A stretch of DNA of 64,000 nt from Chryseolinea lacunae (GTDB lineage: Bacteria; Bacteroidota; Bacteroidia; Cytophagales; Cyclobacteriaceae): NCBI RefSeq assembly GCF_016735595.1, contig NZ_JAERRB010000013.1:162544-226543 (forward strand), read 5' to 3'. The notes below the pieces were generated by a model that was not told the DNA's origin, searched no databases, and saw only the letters and a program-made list of their open reading frames with translations. This document shows positions 36,245 through 45,243 of this stretch, one piece after another; the first letter of the stretch is position 1; every line of letters starts with the position of its first letter. The translations under genes and the position numbers were made by a program.

Positions 36245-36997
36245 CTAGCGCAACATAAACACGGCCGCCACCAGCGTCATGCCGATGATAAACCAGCGAT
36301 AGGCTTTCTCCGACAACCGCTTCACAATCCAGATGCCGCACACCGCACCCAACAGGATGAAGGGCAGCGTGAGCAGGTCGAGCAGAAAAGTGTTCCAGCT
36401 GATGGTGTGCCAGGCAAATACGTGAAAGGGAACTTTGAACCAATTGGTGACCATGAAGAACCACGCTGTGGTGCCGATGAACGTGTTCTTCGGCAAACGC
36501 ATCGACAGAAAATAAACCGCCATGACCGTGCCCGCCAGGTTGCCCACCATAGACGTGAAACCGCCCAGCACTCCCGTTGCAACACCAAAGGTTTTGTTGT
36601 GCGGCACCGCTTCTTTATGCCCGCGCTCCAGCCACAACATCACCACCACGCTCACCAGAATGACGATCGCCATAATGACCTTAAACATCTTGTCGTCGAT
36701 GTAGCTGCCCACGATCGTGCCGGCCACCACGCCCGCCGCCGCCCAGGGAAAAAGCAACCGCAGGTGTTGCCACGACGCGTGCCGGTGGTAATAAAACACA
36801 CCCATCACATCGGCCAGGACCAGGATGGGCAACAGCACGCCGCTGGATTGCTGCCCGCCAAAAATGGTAGCCAGCAACGGCACAGCGAGCATGCCCGCAC
36901 CGTGCACGCCCGTCTTCGACATGCCAATGAACACCGCCACCAACGCCACCAACACAAGGTCGAGGTAGGTGAACGAATACGTAAAGAGTGTTATCAC
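36245..36997 (-). CDS. TSUP/TauE-SafE family membrane transporter
   Basis: 250 residues with about seven membrane helices. The first TSUP repeat opens with 'LVLVALVAVFIGMSKTGVHGAGMLAVPLLATIFGGQQSSGVLLPILVLAD' (the family 'G.GGG...P.L' element) and the second repeat with 'FGVATGVLGGFTSMVGNLAGTVMAVYFLSMRLPKNTFIGTTAWFF'. The family moves sulfite, sulfoacetate or other sulfur organoanions. Its place 80 bp upstream of cysE supports a role in sulfur supply, but the substrate is inference. Confidence 0.85.
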   Translation of the reverse strand: MITLFTYSFTYLDLVLVALVAVFIGMSKTGVHGAGMLAVPLLATIFGGQQSSGVLLPILVLADVMGVFYYHRHASWQHLRLLFPWAAAGVVAGTIVGSYIDDKMFKVIMAIVILVSVVVMLWLERGHKEAVPHNKTFGVATGVLGGFTSMVGNLAGTVMAVYFLSMRLPKNTFIGTTAWFFMVTNWFKVPFHVFAWHTISWNTFLLDLLTLPFILLGAVCGIWIVKRLSEKAYRWFIIGMTLVAAVFMLR

Positions 36998-37010
36998 AAA
37001 AACATTGGAA

Positions 37011-37685
37011 CTAGAGCGTCTTCAGCACCTTCCACATCTCTTCGGCCACCAGCTGGTTGCCCTTCTCGTTCAGGTGCACGCGGTCGGAAGTGAGAATGCC
37101 CGACTCTTTGTTGTCGGGGTTGTTGGCTTTGTTGTAGTCAATAAAAGCCTTGCGCAGATCAACGAGCGGCAGGTTGTTTTTCTGCGCCAGGTTGCGCACC
37201 GCTTTGCTATACTGATTCAAGTCGCCATCCAACTCGTTAGACGAATCGGTGCGCTCGCCAATAACCGCCGGCGTCACCAGGGCAATCTTAATGTTTTTGG
37301 CCTGCAACTTTTTGATGATCGCCGTATAGAATTTATCAAACTTATCAGGGTCGGTGCCCGTGCCATAAGAACGTTTGTGCCACACATCGTTCACACCAAT
37401 GTAGATAAACACGATGTCGGGATTCTTGCTCAGCACATCGTCGTCCATGCGCAGAAACAGGTCATACACTTTGTTGCCGCCAATGCCGGCGCCGATCAGT
37501 TCGTATTGGTCGGCCACCTTATCCTTGGCCGCCAGCTCACCAATCTTCACAACATAGCCACCCGGCTTCACCCCGGCTTCCGTAATAGAATCGCCAAAGA
37601 ACACGACTTTCTTTTTTTGCATAGTGGTAAAGGCAGTTAGACCGAGGGCGAGCGCAAAAAGGCTCAGTATGGAGACTGTTTTCAT
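37011..37685 (-). CDS. Secreted SGNH/GDSL-family hydrolase
   Basis: 224 residues from the ATG at 37685, with signal peptide 'MKTVSILSLFALALGLTAFTT'. SGNH blocks: block I 'VVFFGDSITEAG' (nucleophile Ser), block II 'GAGIGGNKVYD', block III 'IYIGVNDVW' and block V 'TSDRVHLNEKGNQLVAEEMW' (Asp and His). It would hydrolyse an ester, for example acetyl groups on glycans, in the periplasm. The stop lies 13 bp before the TSUP gene start on the same strand, so it may share that transcript. Confidence 0.88.
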   Translation of the reverse strand: MKTVSILSLFALALGLTAFTTMQKKKVVFFGDSITEAGVKPGGYVVKIGELAAKDKVADQYELIGAGIGGNKVYDLFLRMDDDVLSKNPDIVFIYIGVNDVWHKRSYGTGTDPDKFDKFYTAIIKKLQAKNIKIALVTPAVIGERTDSSNELDGDLNQYSKAVRNLAQKNNLPLVDLRKAFIDYNKANNPDNKESGILTSDRVHLNEKGNQLVAEEMWKVLKTL

Positions 37686-37793
37686 GGGTGGTAATAAAAG
37701 TTGATGGGAAATATAATAAAGAAAAGGGGAATGGGAAGGGGTTTTGGGATGACAGGCAACGTCCATCTTCAATCTCAAACGCTCAACAAAAAA

Positions 37794-37819
37794 AAGAAGC
37801 CCCAACAATCGGGGCTTCT
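37794..37819 (-). terminator. Terminator after the outer membrane barrel gene
   Basis: AGAAGCCCC and GGGGCTTCT flank a 7-nt loop. Read on the minus strand, it is followed by an uninterrupted T run (the A run at 37788-37795). Confidence 0.85.
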
Positions 37820-37877
37820 GCTTTGCCAGCAATTTTAACGTGCATCCTTGCGCCTAACGTGTTAGGGTTGGTCTATA

Positions 37878-38522
37878 TTAAAACTTTCCGAATTTCAGGG
37901 TGGCGTTGTAGGTGATGTTGCTCAGGTCGCTGTCGCTGAGGCCGCGGGCGTCGCTGCCAAAGGCCGCGCGGTAGGAAACACCGGGGCTGAAGCGCATCCA
38001 TTTGAAGAGGTTCACTTCCACTTGCACGCCGGGTTCGGCCACGAAGAACCAGTTTTCGTCACGCTTTTCGTCGTGCCAGTCATAGTCTTCGTTGTGCCAG
38101 CCGTGGCGTTCATATTGCACGGTGAAGCCCGCACCCGAAAACAGGTTGAAGGCAAAGTGAACAGGTTTGTTTGAGCCTATAACATATTCAGTGATCAACC
38201 CAAACTGGCCATATTCATAGCTCATGTTGCGGGTGGGCTCAACGCTGTATTGTGTGGGCACGGGCACGTCGTTGGTGGCAGCGGCAGCGCTCAAGCCCAA
38301 CAGGAATTTGTGGTTCACATACCATCCGCCATACACACCGGCAAGGTTCATGAAGTCGCCGTTGATGGTGGTGAATTTATTGGTGATGGCGCCATATCCT
38401 CCCGACGATTTGCCGGAAGTCTTAAATACAGTTTGGATCTCGTTGTCCTGGGCAAACGCGGCGGCACTGAGGAGGGTCAGGGCAGCGAAGACGATTGTAC
38501 GTGCTGTTGATGATGGTTTCAT
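37878..38522 (-). CDS. Outer membrane beta-barrel protein
   Basis: 214 residues from the ATG at 38522. The signal peptide ends 'AALTLLSAAAFAQ'. The mature part has alternating polar/hydrophobic strands and glycines ('SGGYGAITNKFTTINGDFMNLAGVYGGWYVNHKFLLGLSAAA', 'VHFAFNLFSGAGFTVQYERHG') and ends in 'ITYNATLKFGKF' with a C-terminal Phe, typical of outer membrane barrels of 8-10 strands. An Asp/His/Glu-rich loop ('HGWHNEDYDWHDEKRDENW') may be exposed to the periplasm or surface. Function unknown. Confidence 0.8.
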   Translation of the reverse strand: MKPSSTARTIVFAALTLLSAAAFAQDNEIQTVFKTSGKSSGGYGAITNKFTTINGDFMNLAGVYGGWYVNHKFLLGLSAAAATNDVPVPTQYSVEPTRNMSYEYGQFGLITEYVIGSNKPVHFAFNLFSGAGFTVQYERHGWHNEDYDWHDEKRDENWFFVAEPGVQVEVNLFKWMRFSPGVSYRAAFGSDARGLSDSDLSNITYNATLKFGKF

Positions 38523-38693
38523 AGTGTTAGTTCGTTTCATTTGCGCTTGAGACAACCGTGTTTAAACATACCCCTATGCCACCCCCTATTTTTTTTACAT
38601 TTCTCTAAAAAATTTAAAAAGCCCCTAAATCGGGAGAATCTACCGTTGTTTTTTAACTTAGAGTACCGGCGCAATCACCGGCAGTTCATAAAT

Positions 38694-39200
38694 ATGGCCT
38701 TCAAGGTTTCCCTTCAAAACATCACCATCCGGCACGAATTGAAAGCCGGCGACATTGGTTACGTTATCTACATGCATGGACATTTCTATGGGAAAGAGCA
38801 GGGCTTCGGCATTCTGTTCGAAACCTATGTGGCCCGTGGCCTCTATGAATTTTATCAGCACTACAATCCCGAACGCGAGCGCGCATGGATCTGCGAACAC
38901 GAAGAGCGCATCATCGGCTTTCTGTTGCTCATCGATCGTGGCGAAGCGGCACAGCTCCGCTATTTTGTGATCCACCCCAACTACCGCGGCATTGGCCTTG
39001 GCAAGAAACTGATGGAGTTGTTTATGGAATTTCTGAAAGAGAAAAAATATGCATCGTGCTACCTCATGACCACCAAGGGTCTGGTGGCGGCCGCGGCGCT
39101 TTATACACGCTATGGCTTTCAGCTCACAGAAGAAATTCCGTCAACGGCTTTTGGCAAACCGTTGACAGAACAAAAATATGTGTTGAACCTGGAGCCCTGA
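38694..39200 (+). CDS. GNAT-family N-acetyltransferase
   Basis: 168 residues from the ATG at 38694. The GNAT fold is seen in 'WICEHEERIIGFLLLIDRGEAAQLRYFVIHPNYRGIGLGKKLMELFMEFLKEK'. 'NYRGIGLGKKL' is the acetyl-CoA pyrophosphate loop (R/Q-x-x-G-x-G/A), and the C-terminal motif is 'ALYTRYGFQLTEEIP'. It resembles the acetyltransferase half of MarR-GNAT fusion proteins, including the 'RHELKAGDIGYVIYMHGHFYGKEQGFG' opening, but no MarR domain is present. The acceptor is unknown. Confidence 0.88.
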   Translation: MAFKVSLQNITIRHELKAGDIGYVIYMHGHFYGKEQGFGILFETYVARGLYEFYQHYNPERERAWICEHEERIIGFLLLIDRGEAAQLRYFVIHPNYRGIGLGKKLMELFMEFLKEKKYASCYLMTTKGLVAAAALYTRYGFQLTEEIPSTAFGKPLTEQKYVLNLEP

Positions 39201-39262
39201 ACGCGCTCCACTCCTGCTTCACAAATTTGCGTCATGGTTTCCCGCACCGTGTGCCGGGCACT

Positions 39263-39439
39263 TTACTGCTTGCGGAACACTTTGGCGATGAGCACAAAGA
39301 TGATGACAATAATAAAGATGACGATGAAGATGCCGGTGTAAACGCCCGCTCCGAAGATGTCGCCAATCACCTGGCAGCTGGTGACCGTCAAGAGCAGAAG
39401 AATGGCAAAGGCGAAGGCGCTGATGTTTTTCGATTTCAT
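39263..39439 (-). CDS. 58-aa small membrane lipoprotein
   Basis: A short gene translated here from the minus strand: signal 'KNISAFAFAILLLLTVTSC' with lipidated Cys, a short Gly-rich linker 'QVIGDIFGAGVYTG', then a strongly hydrophobic helix 'IFIVIFIIVIIFVLIAKVF' and a basic end 'RKQ'. Such tiny two-part proteins (lipobox, GxxFGAG, single helix) recur in Bacteroidota. Their function is not established. Confidence 0.7.
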   Translation of the reverse strand: MKSKNISAFAFAILLLLTVTSCQVIGDIFGAGVYTGIFIVIFIIVIIFVLIAKVFRKQ

Positions 39440-39598
39440 GTTTGGTTGCGTTATTTACAACCGTGGTCTTATAAAATCGGGCCAACCTCCAAAGCCTTTA
39501 ACGCGCTTGACAAACTCATCAGAAACGCATTTTTTTTGTCCATACGGTGTGCTCCCACAGTGCACTGAGGAATTTTCGCCTCACCCGTTGGGGAAATT

Positions 39599-40414
39599 CT
39601 AAAAGTATTTTTCAATCACCATGGCCACGCCGTCTTCTTTGTTGTGGGCGGTAATTTCGTTGGCCACGGCCTTCACTTCGTCGCGGGCGTTGTCAACGGC
39701 TACGCCCCACCCCACATAGTCCAGCAGTTCCACATCGTTGTAGTTGTCGCCAAATGCGATCACTTCTTTGGGGTCGATTGAAAGGCGCGACAGCACCAAC
39801 TGCAGGCCGGTGGCTTTAGAGATGGTCTTGGGTGCCAGCTCGAGGTAGGTAGACTTTGAACGGTACACATGCAGGTCGTCGGGAAAGGTGTTGACGAGTG
39901 TGTTATACATGGCTTCAATGTGAGCTTCGTCGCCCATGCACATCACCTTGTGTGCGCCGGTGTCGGCCACGCGCCATTCGTTCAGCACATTCTGAAAAGC
40001 TTTGAATGTAGGGTTCACTTTCGTGATGCGCGACTCGCGCTCCGTCCAGGCATCTGGGCCCTGGGCATACCAGCGGTCGGCGGCAAAGAGGCTGATGTGC
40101 AGGGATGGGTCGGCCAGTGTGAGGATGGCCTCGCACAGGGCCAGGGGAATGTAGACCGACGTGAGCACTTCCGGTTCTTCTGTGCCTTCGCGATCACAAA
40201 TCACATAGCCGCCATTGTAGCAGATGAGAGGATGGCGAAGCACGTCCAGCGTTTGTTGCAGGTGGCGCATGGCGGCGGGCATGCGCGACGATGCCAGCAC
40301 CACGGGCACAGCGGGTTTCCGGTGCCTGATGGCGGCAATGGTGCGTTCGGACAATTCGCGGTTTCGATCCAGCAACGTGCCGTCGATGTCGCTGCACAGG
40401 GCGCTAAACTTCAT
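39599..40414 (-). CDS. Cof-type HAD-superfamily phosphatase
   Basis: 271 residues from the ATG at 40414. HAD motif I 'SALCSDIDGTLLDRN' (nucleophile Asp9), motif II 'VVLASSRMPAAM', the type-IIB cap in the middle and 'GLQLVLSRLSIDPKEVIAFGDNYNDVELLDYVG' as motifs III/IV. The 'IAFGDNYNDVELL' block and the ending 'AHNKEDGVAMVIEKYF' are standard for Cof/YidA sugar-phosphate phosphatases. It is cytoplasmic and a single gene. Confidence 0.9.
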   Translation of the reverse strand: MKFSALCSDIDGTLLDRNRELSERTIAAIRHRKPAVPVVLASSRMPAAMRHLQQTLDVLRHPLICYNGGYVICDREGTEEPEVLTSVYIPLALCEAILTLADPSLHISLFAADRWYAQGPDAWTERESRITKVNPTFKAFQNVLNEWRVADTGAHKVMCMGDEAHIEAMYNTLVNTFPDDLHVYRSKSTYLELAPKTISKATGLQLVLSRLSIDPKEVIAFGDNYNDVELLDYVGWGVAVDNARDEVKAVANEITAHNKEDGVAMVIEKYF

Positions 40415-40587
40415 AGGTGAAATCAATAATAAACAGGGCGAAAGGTAACATTCGTTTCGCTGGGTTGTTAGTGGAATGATGCCAGCCGGAAAAAGTTTTT
40501 TTTCGGCTGGCGCCACGGCACGTTGCCTGCACTTAAAATGAAATCCGAGCCGTTCAAAACTCCATCCTTTTTTTTACCTTCACCCCG

Positions 40588-41691
40588 ATGACTACCTCAA
40601 CCGAACCCTTCTATAAAAAGCTAAGCCTCAACCTCATCACGCTCGCCCTGCTGGGCGCTGCGCTCTATCTGGGGCAAGGCATTCTGGTGCCGCTGTTCTT
40701 TGCCATTCTGCTGGCCACGCTGTTGCTGCCCGTCACCAATTTTCTGCAGCGCATCCGCATTCCAAAATTGCCGGCCATTGTGCTTTCCATCGGCATCTCG
40801 CTTGCGCTCATTGCGGGCATCATCTATCTGTTGTCGACCCAGGTGGCCAATTTTCTGGAAGACAGCGCCGCCATCAAAGAACGGTTCAACACCCTCATTC
40901 ATTCGCTGCAGGACTGGATCAACCAGACCTTTCACGTGAGCACACGCAAGCAGAATCAATACCTGAAAGACACGGCACAAAACATGAAAGACTCCGGCGC
41001 CGGCATTGTAGGCCAAACGGTGGTCACCATAACGGAGGCCCTATCGTATGTAGTGTTCCTGCCGGTCTACACGTTTCTGATTTTGTTCTATAAAGACCTC
41101 ATCAAAAAATTTATCGTGTCGGTGTTCAAGTCCACACGCGAAGAGAACGTGAGTGAAATTTTGCGCGAGAGTCGTTCCATGGGGCAGCACTACATTCTGG
41201 GGCTGGTAACCGACATGAGCATTGTGTTTGCGCTCAACGCGCTGGGCTTCCTCATTCTGGGCATCAAGTATGCCATCTTCCTGGCGCTTGTGGCGGCGTT
41301 GCTCAACCTCATCCCCTACATCGGCATGCTCATTGCCAACATCTTCTGCATGCTCATCACACTCATCTCGTCCGACAACCTCAGCGATGTGGTTTGGGTG
41401 GCCGTGATTCTGGCGGCTGTGCAATTCATCGACAACAATTTTCTCATGCCCATGGTGGTGGGTAATCGCGTGCGCATCAATGCGCTGGTCACCATCGTCG
41501 GGGTGGTCATTGGCGGCACGCTGTGTGGCGTCAGCGGCATGTTTCTCGCCATTCCGGGCATTGCCGTGCTCAAGGTCATCTTCGACCGTGTAGACGACCT
41601 CAAACCCTGGGGCATGTTGCTGGGCGATCTGCCCGACACCAAGCCTGCGAAAGAAAAAGCAAAAAAGAAAGCCGCGCCTCCTAAGGATTAA
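40588..41691 (+). CDS. AI-2E (PerM) family transporter
   Basis: 367 residues with the PerM/AI-2E layout. Two N-terminal helices (about 14-90, 'LALLGAALYLGQGILVPLFFAILLATLLLPVTNFLQR'), a soluble segment (about 95-150), and C-terminal helices follow, including 'ILGIKYAIFLALVAALLNLIPYIGMLIANI' and 'AVILAAVQFIDNNFLMPMVVGNRVRINALVTIVGVVIGGTLCGVSGMFLAIPGIAVLKVIFD'. The tail is Lys/Ala/Pro-rich. Homologues export AI-2 or work as Na+/H+ antiporters. The 3' end overlaps the convergent lipoprotein gene by 11 bp. Confidence 0.9.
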   Translation: MTTSTEPFYKKLSLNLITLALLGAALYLGQGILVPLFFAILLATLLLPVTNFLQRIRIPKLPAIVLSIGISLALIAGIIYLLSTQVANFLEDSAAIKERFNTLIHSLQDWINQTFHVSTRKQNQYLKDTAQNMKDSGAGIVGQTVVTITEALSYVVFLPVYTFLILFYKDLIKKFIVSVFKSTREENVSEILRESRSMGQHYILGLVTDMSIVFALNALGFLILGIKYAIFLALVAALLNLIPYIGMLIANIFCMLITLISSDNLSDVVWVAVILAAVQFIDNNFLMPMVVGNRVRINALVTIVGVVIGGTLCGVSGMFLAIPGIAVLKVIFDRVDDLKPWGMLLGDLPDTKPAKEKAKKKAAPPKD

Positions 41692-42148
41692 CCCGTACGT
41701 ATTTCTCAACCAGCGGCACATCGTGCTCGCCAATGCCCAGGGTTTTCAACTTCTCCACGCCCGTTTGAATGAGTGTGTCGCCGTGTATGGTAACGGTGAA
41801 CGTGAAGTCGTTGCCTTCATAGTTGCGGGCACTGCAATAGTCGAGGTGTTCGGTATACTGATCCTTGTCCAGCGTATAGCGTCCGCCCCCGGCCGAAAAC
41901 GTGCGGGGCGTCAGGGTGTCGCCGGCAACTCTCTCGTCGTGCAGCATAAACGCGAAATGCGAACCGTTAATAATCTTGATCATGGTGGTGCCTGCGGGGT
42001 CGTTGCGCACGGTGGAGTCGTTCACGGTGTGCTCGGACGATAGCAGTCGCCACGTACCCTCTATTTGCACGTTGGCTGTTTCGGGTGCAGGCTTCGCAAC
42101 GCATGCGGTAAGCAAGAACATTGCGACGATTTTCAATTTTCCGTTCAT
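41681..42148 (-). CDS. Lipocalin-like lipoprotein
   Basis: 155 residues; signal 'MNGKLKIVAMFLLTAC' with lipidated Cys16. The mature domain has a lipocalin-like pattern: 'QIEGTWRLLSSEHTVN' (G-x-W motif), 'MIKIINGSHFAFMLHD', 'GGGRYTLDKDQYTEHLDY' and 'FTFTVTIHGDTLIQTGVEK'. Such proteins are common in Bacteroidota; the ligand is unknown. Confidence 0.75.
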   Translation of the reverse strand: MNGKLKIVAMFLLTACVAKPAPETANVQIEGTWRLLSSEHTVNDSTVRNDPAGTTMIKIINGSHFAFMLHDERVAGDTLTPRTFSAGGGRYTLDKDQYTEHLDYCSARNYEGNDFTFTVTIHGDTLIQTGVEKLKTLGIGEHDVPLVEKYVRVNP

Positions 42149-42340
42149 GTAATTTCTTTAATTGTGCAATCGTCCAAAAGTACGACGAAGAAAAATATCC
42201 GACCGTTAAAAGGTTTTATTCTCCGTGAAAAGAATGTCGAAAAAATACTCCTGCTAACGTTAGCAAAAACCTGAACTTAGTTTGTGCAGCGCCGTATACC
42301 TTTACAACAAACTACAATTATCCACTATACCATCAGACGT

Positions 42341-42670
42341 ATGAAAAAATTAATGCTCACGCTCGTGTTTGTTGCCGGTTGCGGACTTTCCTTGCTGGCA
42401 CAAGTGAAGAAGACAGAAAAAATCCAACAGGATGAAGTGCCCGTTTCCGTGCGGTTAGCGTTCGAAAAAGATTTTGGCCAAGCTCCCCAAGACGGAACCT
42501 GGACAGTATCGTACACTATGGTGACCGAAGGCGCACGCACCTCGGCAAAACCCATGTGGTATCAATTCACAAAAGGAAGAGGCGCCGAAAAAATCGAAGT
42601 TCGCTACACGCCCGAAGCGAAACTCGAATCTTCCAAAGGCCTCACCAAAGTGGAAGACGCTTCTCGCTAG
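42341..42670 (+). CDS. Small secreted PepSY-like protein
   Basis: 109 residues from the ATG at 42341, signal peptide 'MKKLMLTLVFVAGCGLSLLAQ'. The mature domain 'DEVPVSVRLAFEKDFGQAPQDGTWTVSYTMV...PMWYQFTKGRGAEKIEVRYTPEAKLESSKGL' resembles the periplasmic BLIP/PepSY-like domain family of Bacteroidota ('VP..V..AF...fP...W....YEA.f'). Single gene. Confidence 0.7.
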   Translation: MKKLMLTLVFVAGCGLSLLAQVKKTEKIQQDEVPVSVRLAFEKDFGQAPQDGTWTVSYTMVTEGARTSAKPMWYQFTKGRGAEKIEVRYTPEAKLESSKGLTKVEDASR

Positions 42671-42692
42671 TCATCACACATCATAACACAAT

Positions 42693-42724
42693 AAAAAAGC
42701 CCCGTCAAACAACGGGGCTTTTTT
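42693..42724. terminator. Bidirectional terminator
   Basis: AAAAAAGCCCCGT and ACGGGGCTTTTTT form a perfect 13-bp stem with T runs in both directions. It serves the + gene at 42341 and the convergent permease gene at 42751. Confidence 0.92.
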
Positions 42725-42750
42725 ATTGTGACAATTGTGTTATTCAATTA

Positions 42751-45156
42751 TTATTCATACCGCAACGACTTCACCGGATTGGTCCGCGCCGCCTTCAACG
42801 TGTGAATGCTCACCGTGACCAGCGCAACAAACACCACCACCAGGCTAGGCAATGCAAAAATCCACCAGCTCAGGTCTATGCGGGTGGCAAAATCCTGAAG
42901 CCAGCCATTCATCACCCACCACGCCGCCGGCACGGCCAGCACAATGGCAATGCCCATCAGCAACAGATAGTCGCGACTCATCAGCGTGAGTATGCTGGGA
43001 ATGGACGCGCCCAGCACTTTGCGCACACCAATTTCTTTGGTGCGCTGAATGGCCGTGAGCGACGACAAACCAAACAAGCCGAGACACGCTATGAAGATGG
43101 CCAGGGCCGAAAAGATTCCGAAGATGCGACCAAACTGCTGATCGGACTTGTATTGCTGATTGTAGTGTTCGTCAAGAAAAAAATGAATGAAGGGATTGCC
43201 GGGAAACGTTTCTTTCCACACATTCTCAAAACGCGCCATCGACTCTCTCACGTTGGCCGTGTTGAACTTGATGGAGTAAAGCCCACCCGGCGCGTTGTCA
43301 TAGCGGAAGATGAGCGCGTCGTAGGCTTTCTTCAACGACTCCTGGTGATAGTTCTTCACCACGCCCACAATGCGAAAGGTGTCGCCCCAGAAAAAGATTT
43401 TGTCGTTGAGGGCTTCTTCAATTTTGGAGAAGCCCATGAGGCGCGCGGCCGACTCGTTGAGAATGACCGAGCGCTCTTCGTGCGACACTTCGGCCGAGAA
43501 CGGACGACCCGCCGCCATTTCGAGACCATAGGATTTTATGAAGTCGGGGTCCATCATGATGACGCGATATTGATTGGCTTCGTCTTCGCGCTGGCTCAGG
43601 CGGCGAATGCCACCCGCATTCCAATTTGGCGACGAGCCCGGCACGGAGCTAGACGCCGTCACGGCCGTCACTTCTGGATATTGCAGCAGGCTTTGCTTGA
43701 ACACCTGAAACTTTGTTCCATAGGTAGAGTCGGTCACACTGGGCGAATTCACCACCAGCGTCTGGTCAATGTTCACACCCAACGTCTGGTTCTGCATGTA
43801 TTGCAGCTGGCGATAGACCGTGAACGTGCCCACAATGAGTGTGATCGACGCCACAAACTGTGTGATCACCATGCCTTTGCGGAAGTACACACCCTTGCTG
43901 GTATTTTTAAATCTTCCTTTCAAAACATCTACAGGCTTATAGCCCGACAACACAAAGGCAGGATACAACCCCGACAGCAAGGCACCGCCCACAATGAGCG
44001 CGCCCATCCAAATCCAGAAGGCGGTTTGTTGAAAGAGCACATAGCCCAGCTCGCGCCCGGTCAACGTGCTGAACCACGGGGTGAGCGCCGCCACCAATCC
44101 AATGGCAATGGCCACGGCGGCAATGTTCAGCACCAGCGACTCCAGCAAAAATTGCTGCACCAGCTGCGACCGGAAACTTCCCATCACCTTGCGCACACCC
44201 ACTTCGCGCGCACGCTCAATGGACTTGGCGGTGGAAAGATTAATGTAGTTGATCCATGCAATGAACAGAATCAACGCCGCCACAATAGAAAGAAAGTAGG
44301 TCGACTGGCGGTTGCCGTTGGCCTTAAACTCGCCAATGAAATCAGAATCGAGGTGAATGCTTGTGATGGGCTGCAGGTGAAAGATCACGTTCTCGTTTCC
44401 TTCTTTCAGCTCTTTGCCTTTTTTCTTTTGCACAAAGGCGGGCAGCTTGGCTTCGAAGGCTTTGGCGTCGGCCTTGTCGTCGAGCACGATGTAGGTGCTA
44501 AAGCCATCCCAGTTCCAGGTGGTCATGGGGTCGTTGTTGTTCATGGCCTGGTAGGTCGAAAACGAAAACATGCCGTCCAGTTTCATGTGCGAATTGTCGG
44601 GCAGGTCTTCAAACACACCGGTCACTTCATAGTCGGCGCGGCCGTTGTTGCGGATCACTTTGCCGATGGGATCTTCGTCGCCAAAATATTTCTTGGCCAG
44701 CGATTGCGACATCACCATTTTGTAGGGAGCCTTCAACGCCGTTTCGCGATCGCCCTTCAGCAGCTTAATGGAAAATATTTTAAAGAAGTCTTCCGACGCA
44801 AACTTGATGTTGTCTTCCTTGAAATACACATCGCCATGCGAAAGCAGACCGCCGGCCCAGGTCAGGCGTGTATAATATTTCACTTCCGGAAACTCGGCCT
44901 TTAGGTCGGGGCCAATGCCGGCGCATCCGGCGGCCCACCGCGTCGAAATCTCGCCTTTGTTGTAGCGATCTTGCTGCACGCGAAAAATCCGGTCGTTGTT
45001 GTCCAGAAACTTGTCGTAGCTAAACTCGTGCATCACAAACTGCACAATGAGCATGCAGGCCATCATGCCAATGGCAAGACCAGCCACATTAATGAACGTG
45101 AACGCTTTGTTTTTGGCAATGTAGCGAACGACGGAGGTGAGGTAGTTCTTTATCAT
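42751..45156 (-). CDS. FtsX/MacB-like ABC permease (paralogue 1)
   Basis: 801 residues with the Bacteroidota two-repeat permease layout. A first helix 'AFTFINVAGLAIGMMACMLIVQFV' (about 17-40), a periplasmic MacB-PCD-like domain (about 45-275), three helices around 'EVGVRKVMGSFRSQLVQQFLLESL', a second periplasmic domain (about 460-660) and a final three-helix block 'KEIGVRKVLGASIPSILTLMSRDYLLLMGIAIV'. 'IKNYLTSVVRYIAKNKAFTFINVAGLAIG' is the classic N-terminus. No ATPase gene is adjacent, so the partner is encoded elsewhere. It is a close paralogue of the next gene. Confidence 0.9.
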   Translation of the reverse strand: MIKNYLTSVVRYIAKNKAFTFINVAGLAIGMMACMLIVQFVMHEFSYDKFLDNNDRIFRVQQDRYNKGEISTRWAAGCAGIGPDLKAEFPEVKYYTRLTWAGGLLSHGDVYFKEDNIKFASEDFFKIFSIKLLKGDRETALKAPYKMVMSQSLAKKYFGDEDPIGKVIRNNGRADYEVTGVFEDLPDNSHMKLDGMFSFSTYQAMNNNDPMTTWNWDGFSTYIVLDDKADAKAFEAKLPAFVQKKKGKELKEGNENVIFHLQPITSIHLDSDFIGEFKANGNRQSTYFLSIVAALILFIAWINYINLSTAKSIERAREVGVRKVMGSFRSQLVQQFLLESLVLNIAAVAIAIGLVAALTPWFSTLTGRELGYVLFQQTAFWIWMGALIVGGALLSGLYPAFVLSGYKPVDVLKGRFKNTSKGVYFRKGMVITQFVASITLIVGTFTVYRQLQYMQNQTLGVNIDQTLVVNSPSVTDSTYGTKFQVFKQSLLQYPEVTAVTASSSVPGSSPNWNAGGIRRLSQREDEANQYRVIMMDPDFIKSYGLEMAAGRPFSAEVSHEERSVILNESAARLMGFSKIEEALNDKIFFWGDTFRIVGVVKNYHQESLKKAYDALIFRYDNAPGGLYSIKFNTANVRESMARFENVWKETFPGNPFIHFFLDEHYNQQYKSDQQFGRIFGIFSALAIFIACLGLFGLSSLTAIQRTKEIGVRKVLGASIPSILTLMSRDYLLLMGIAIVLAVPAAWWVMNGWLQDFATRIDLSWWIFALPSLVVVFVALVTVSIHTLKAARTNPVKSLRYE

Positions 45157-45243
45157 GATTTTTTACTTGTGTTATTCAGACAATACCTTCTCGCAAACGA
45201 AAGGTTACAGCACACATCACAGTTTATTCTTCGCTGGCCCACC

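Noticed and set aside
42556..44904. 782-codon open frame on the + strand
   Set aside because: It is the antisense shadow of the 801-aa permease gene; composition is rich in His, Arg and Gln with no domain or membrane pattern.
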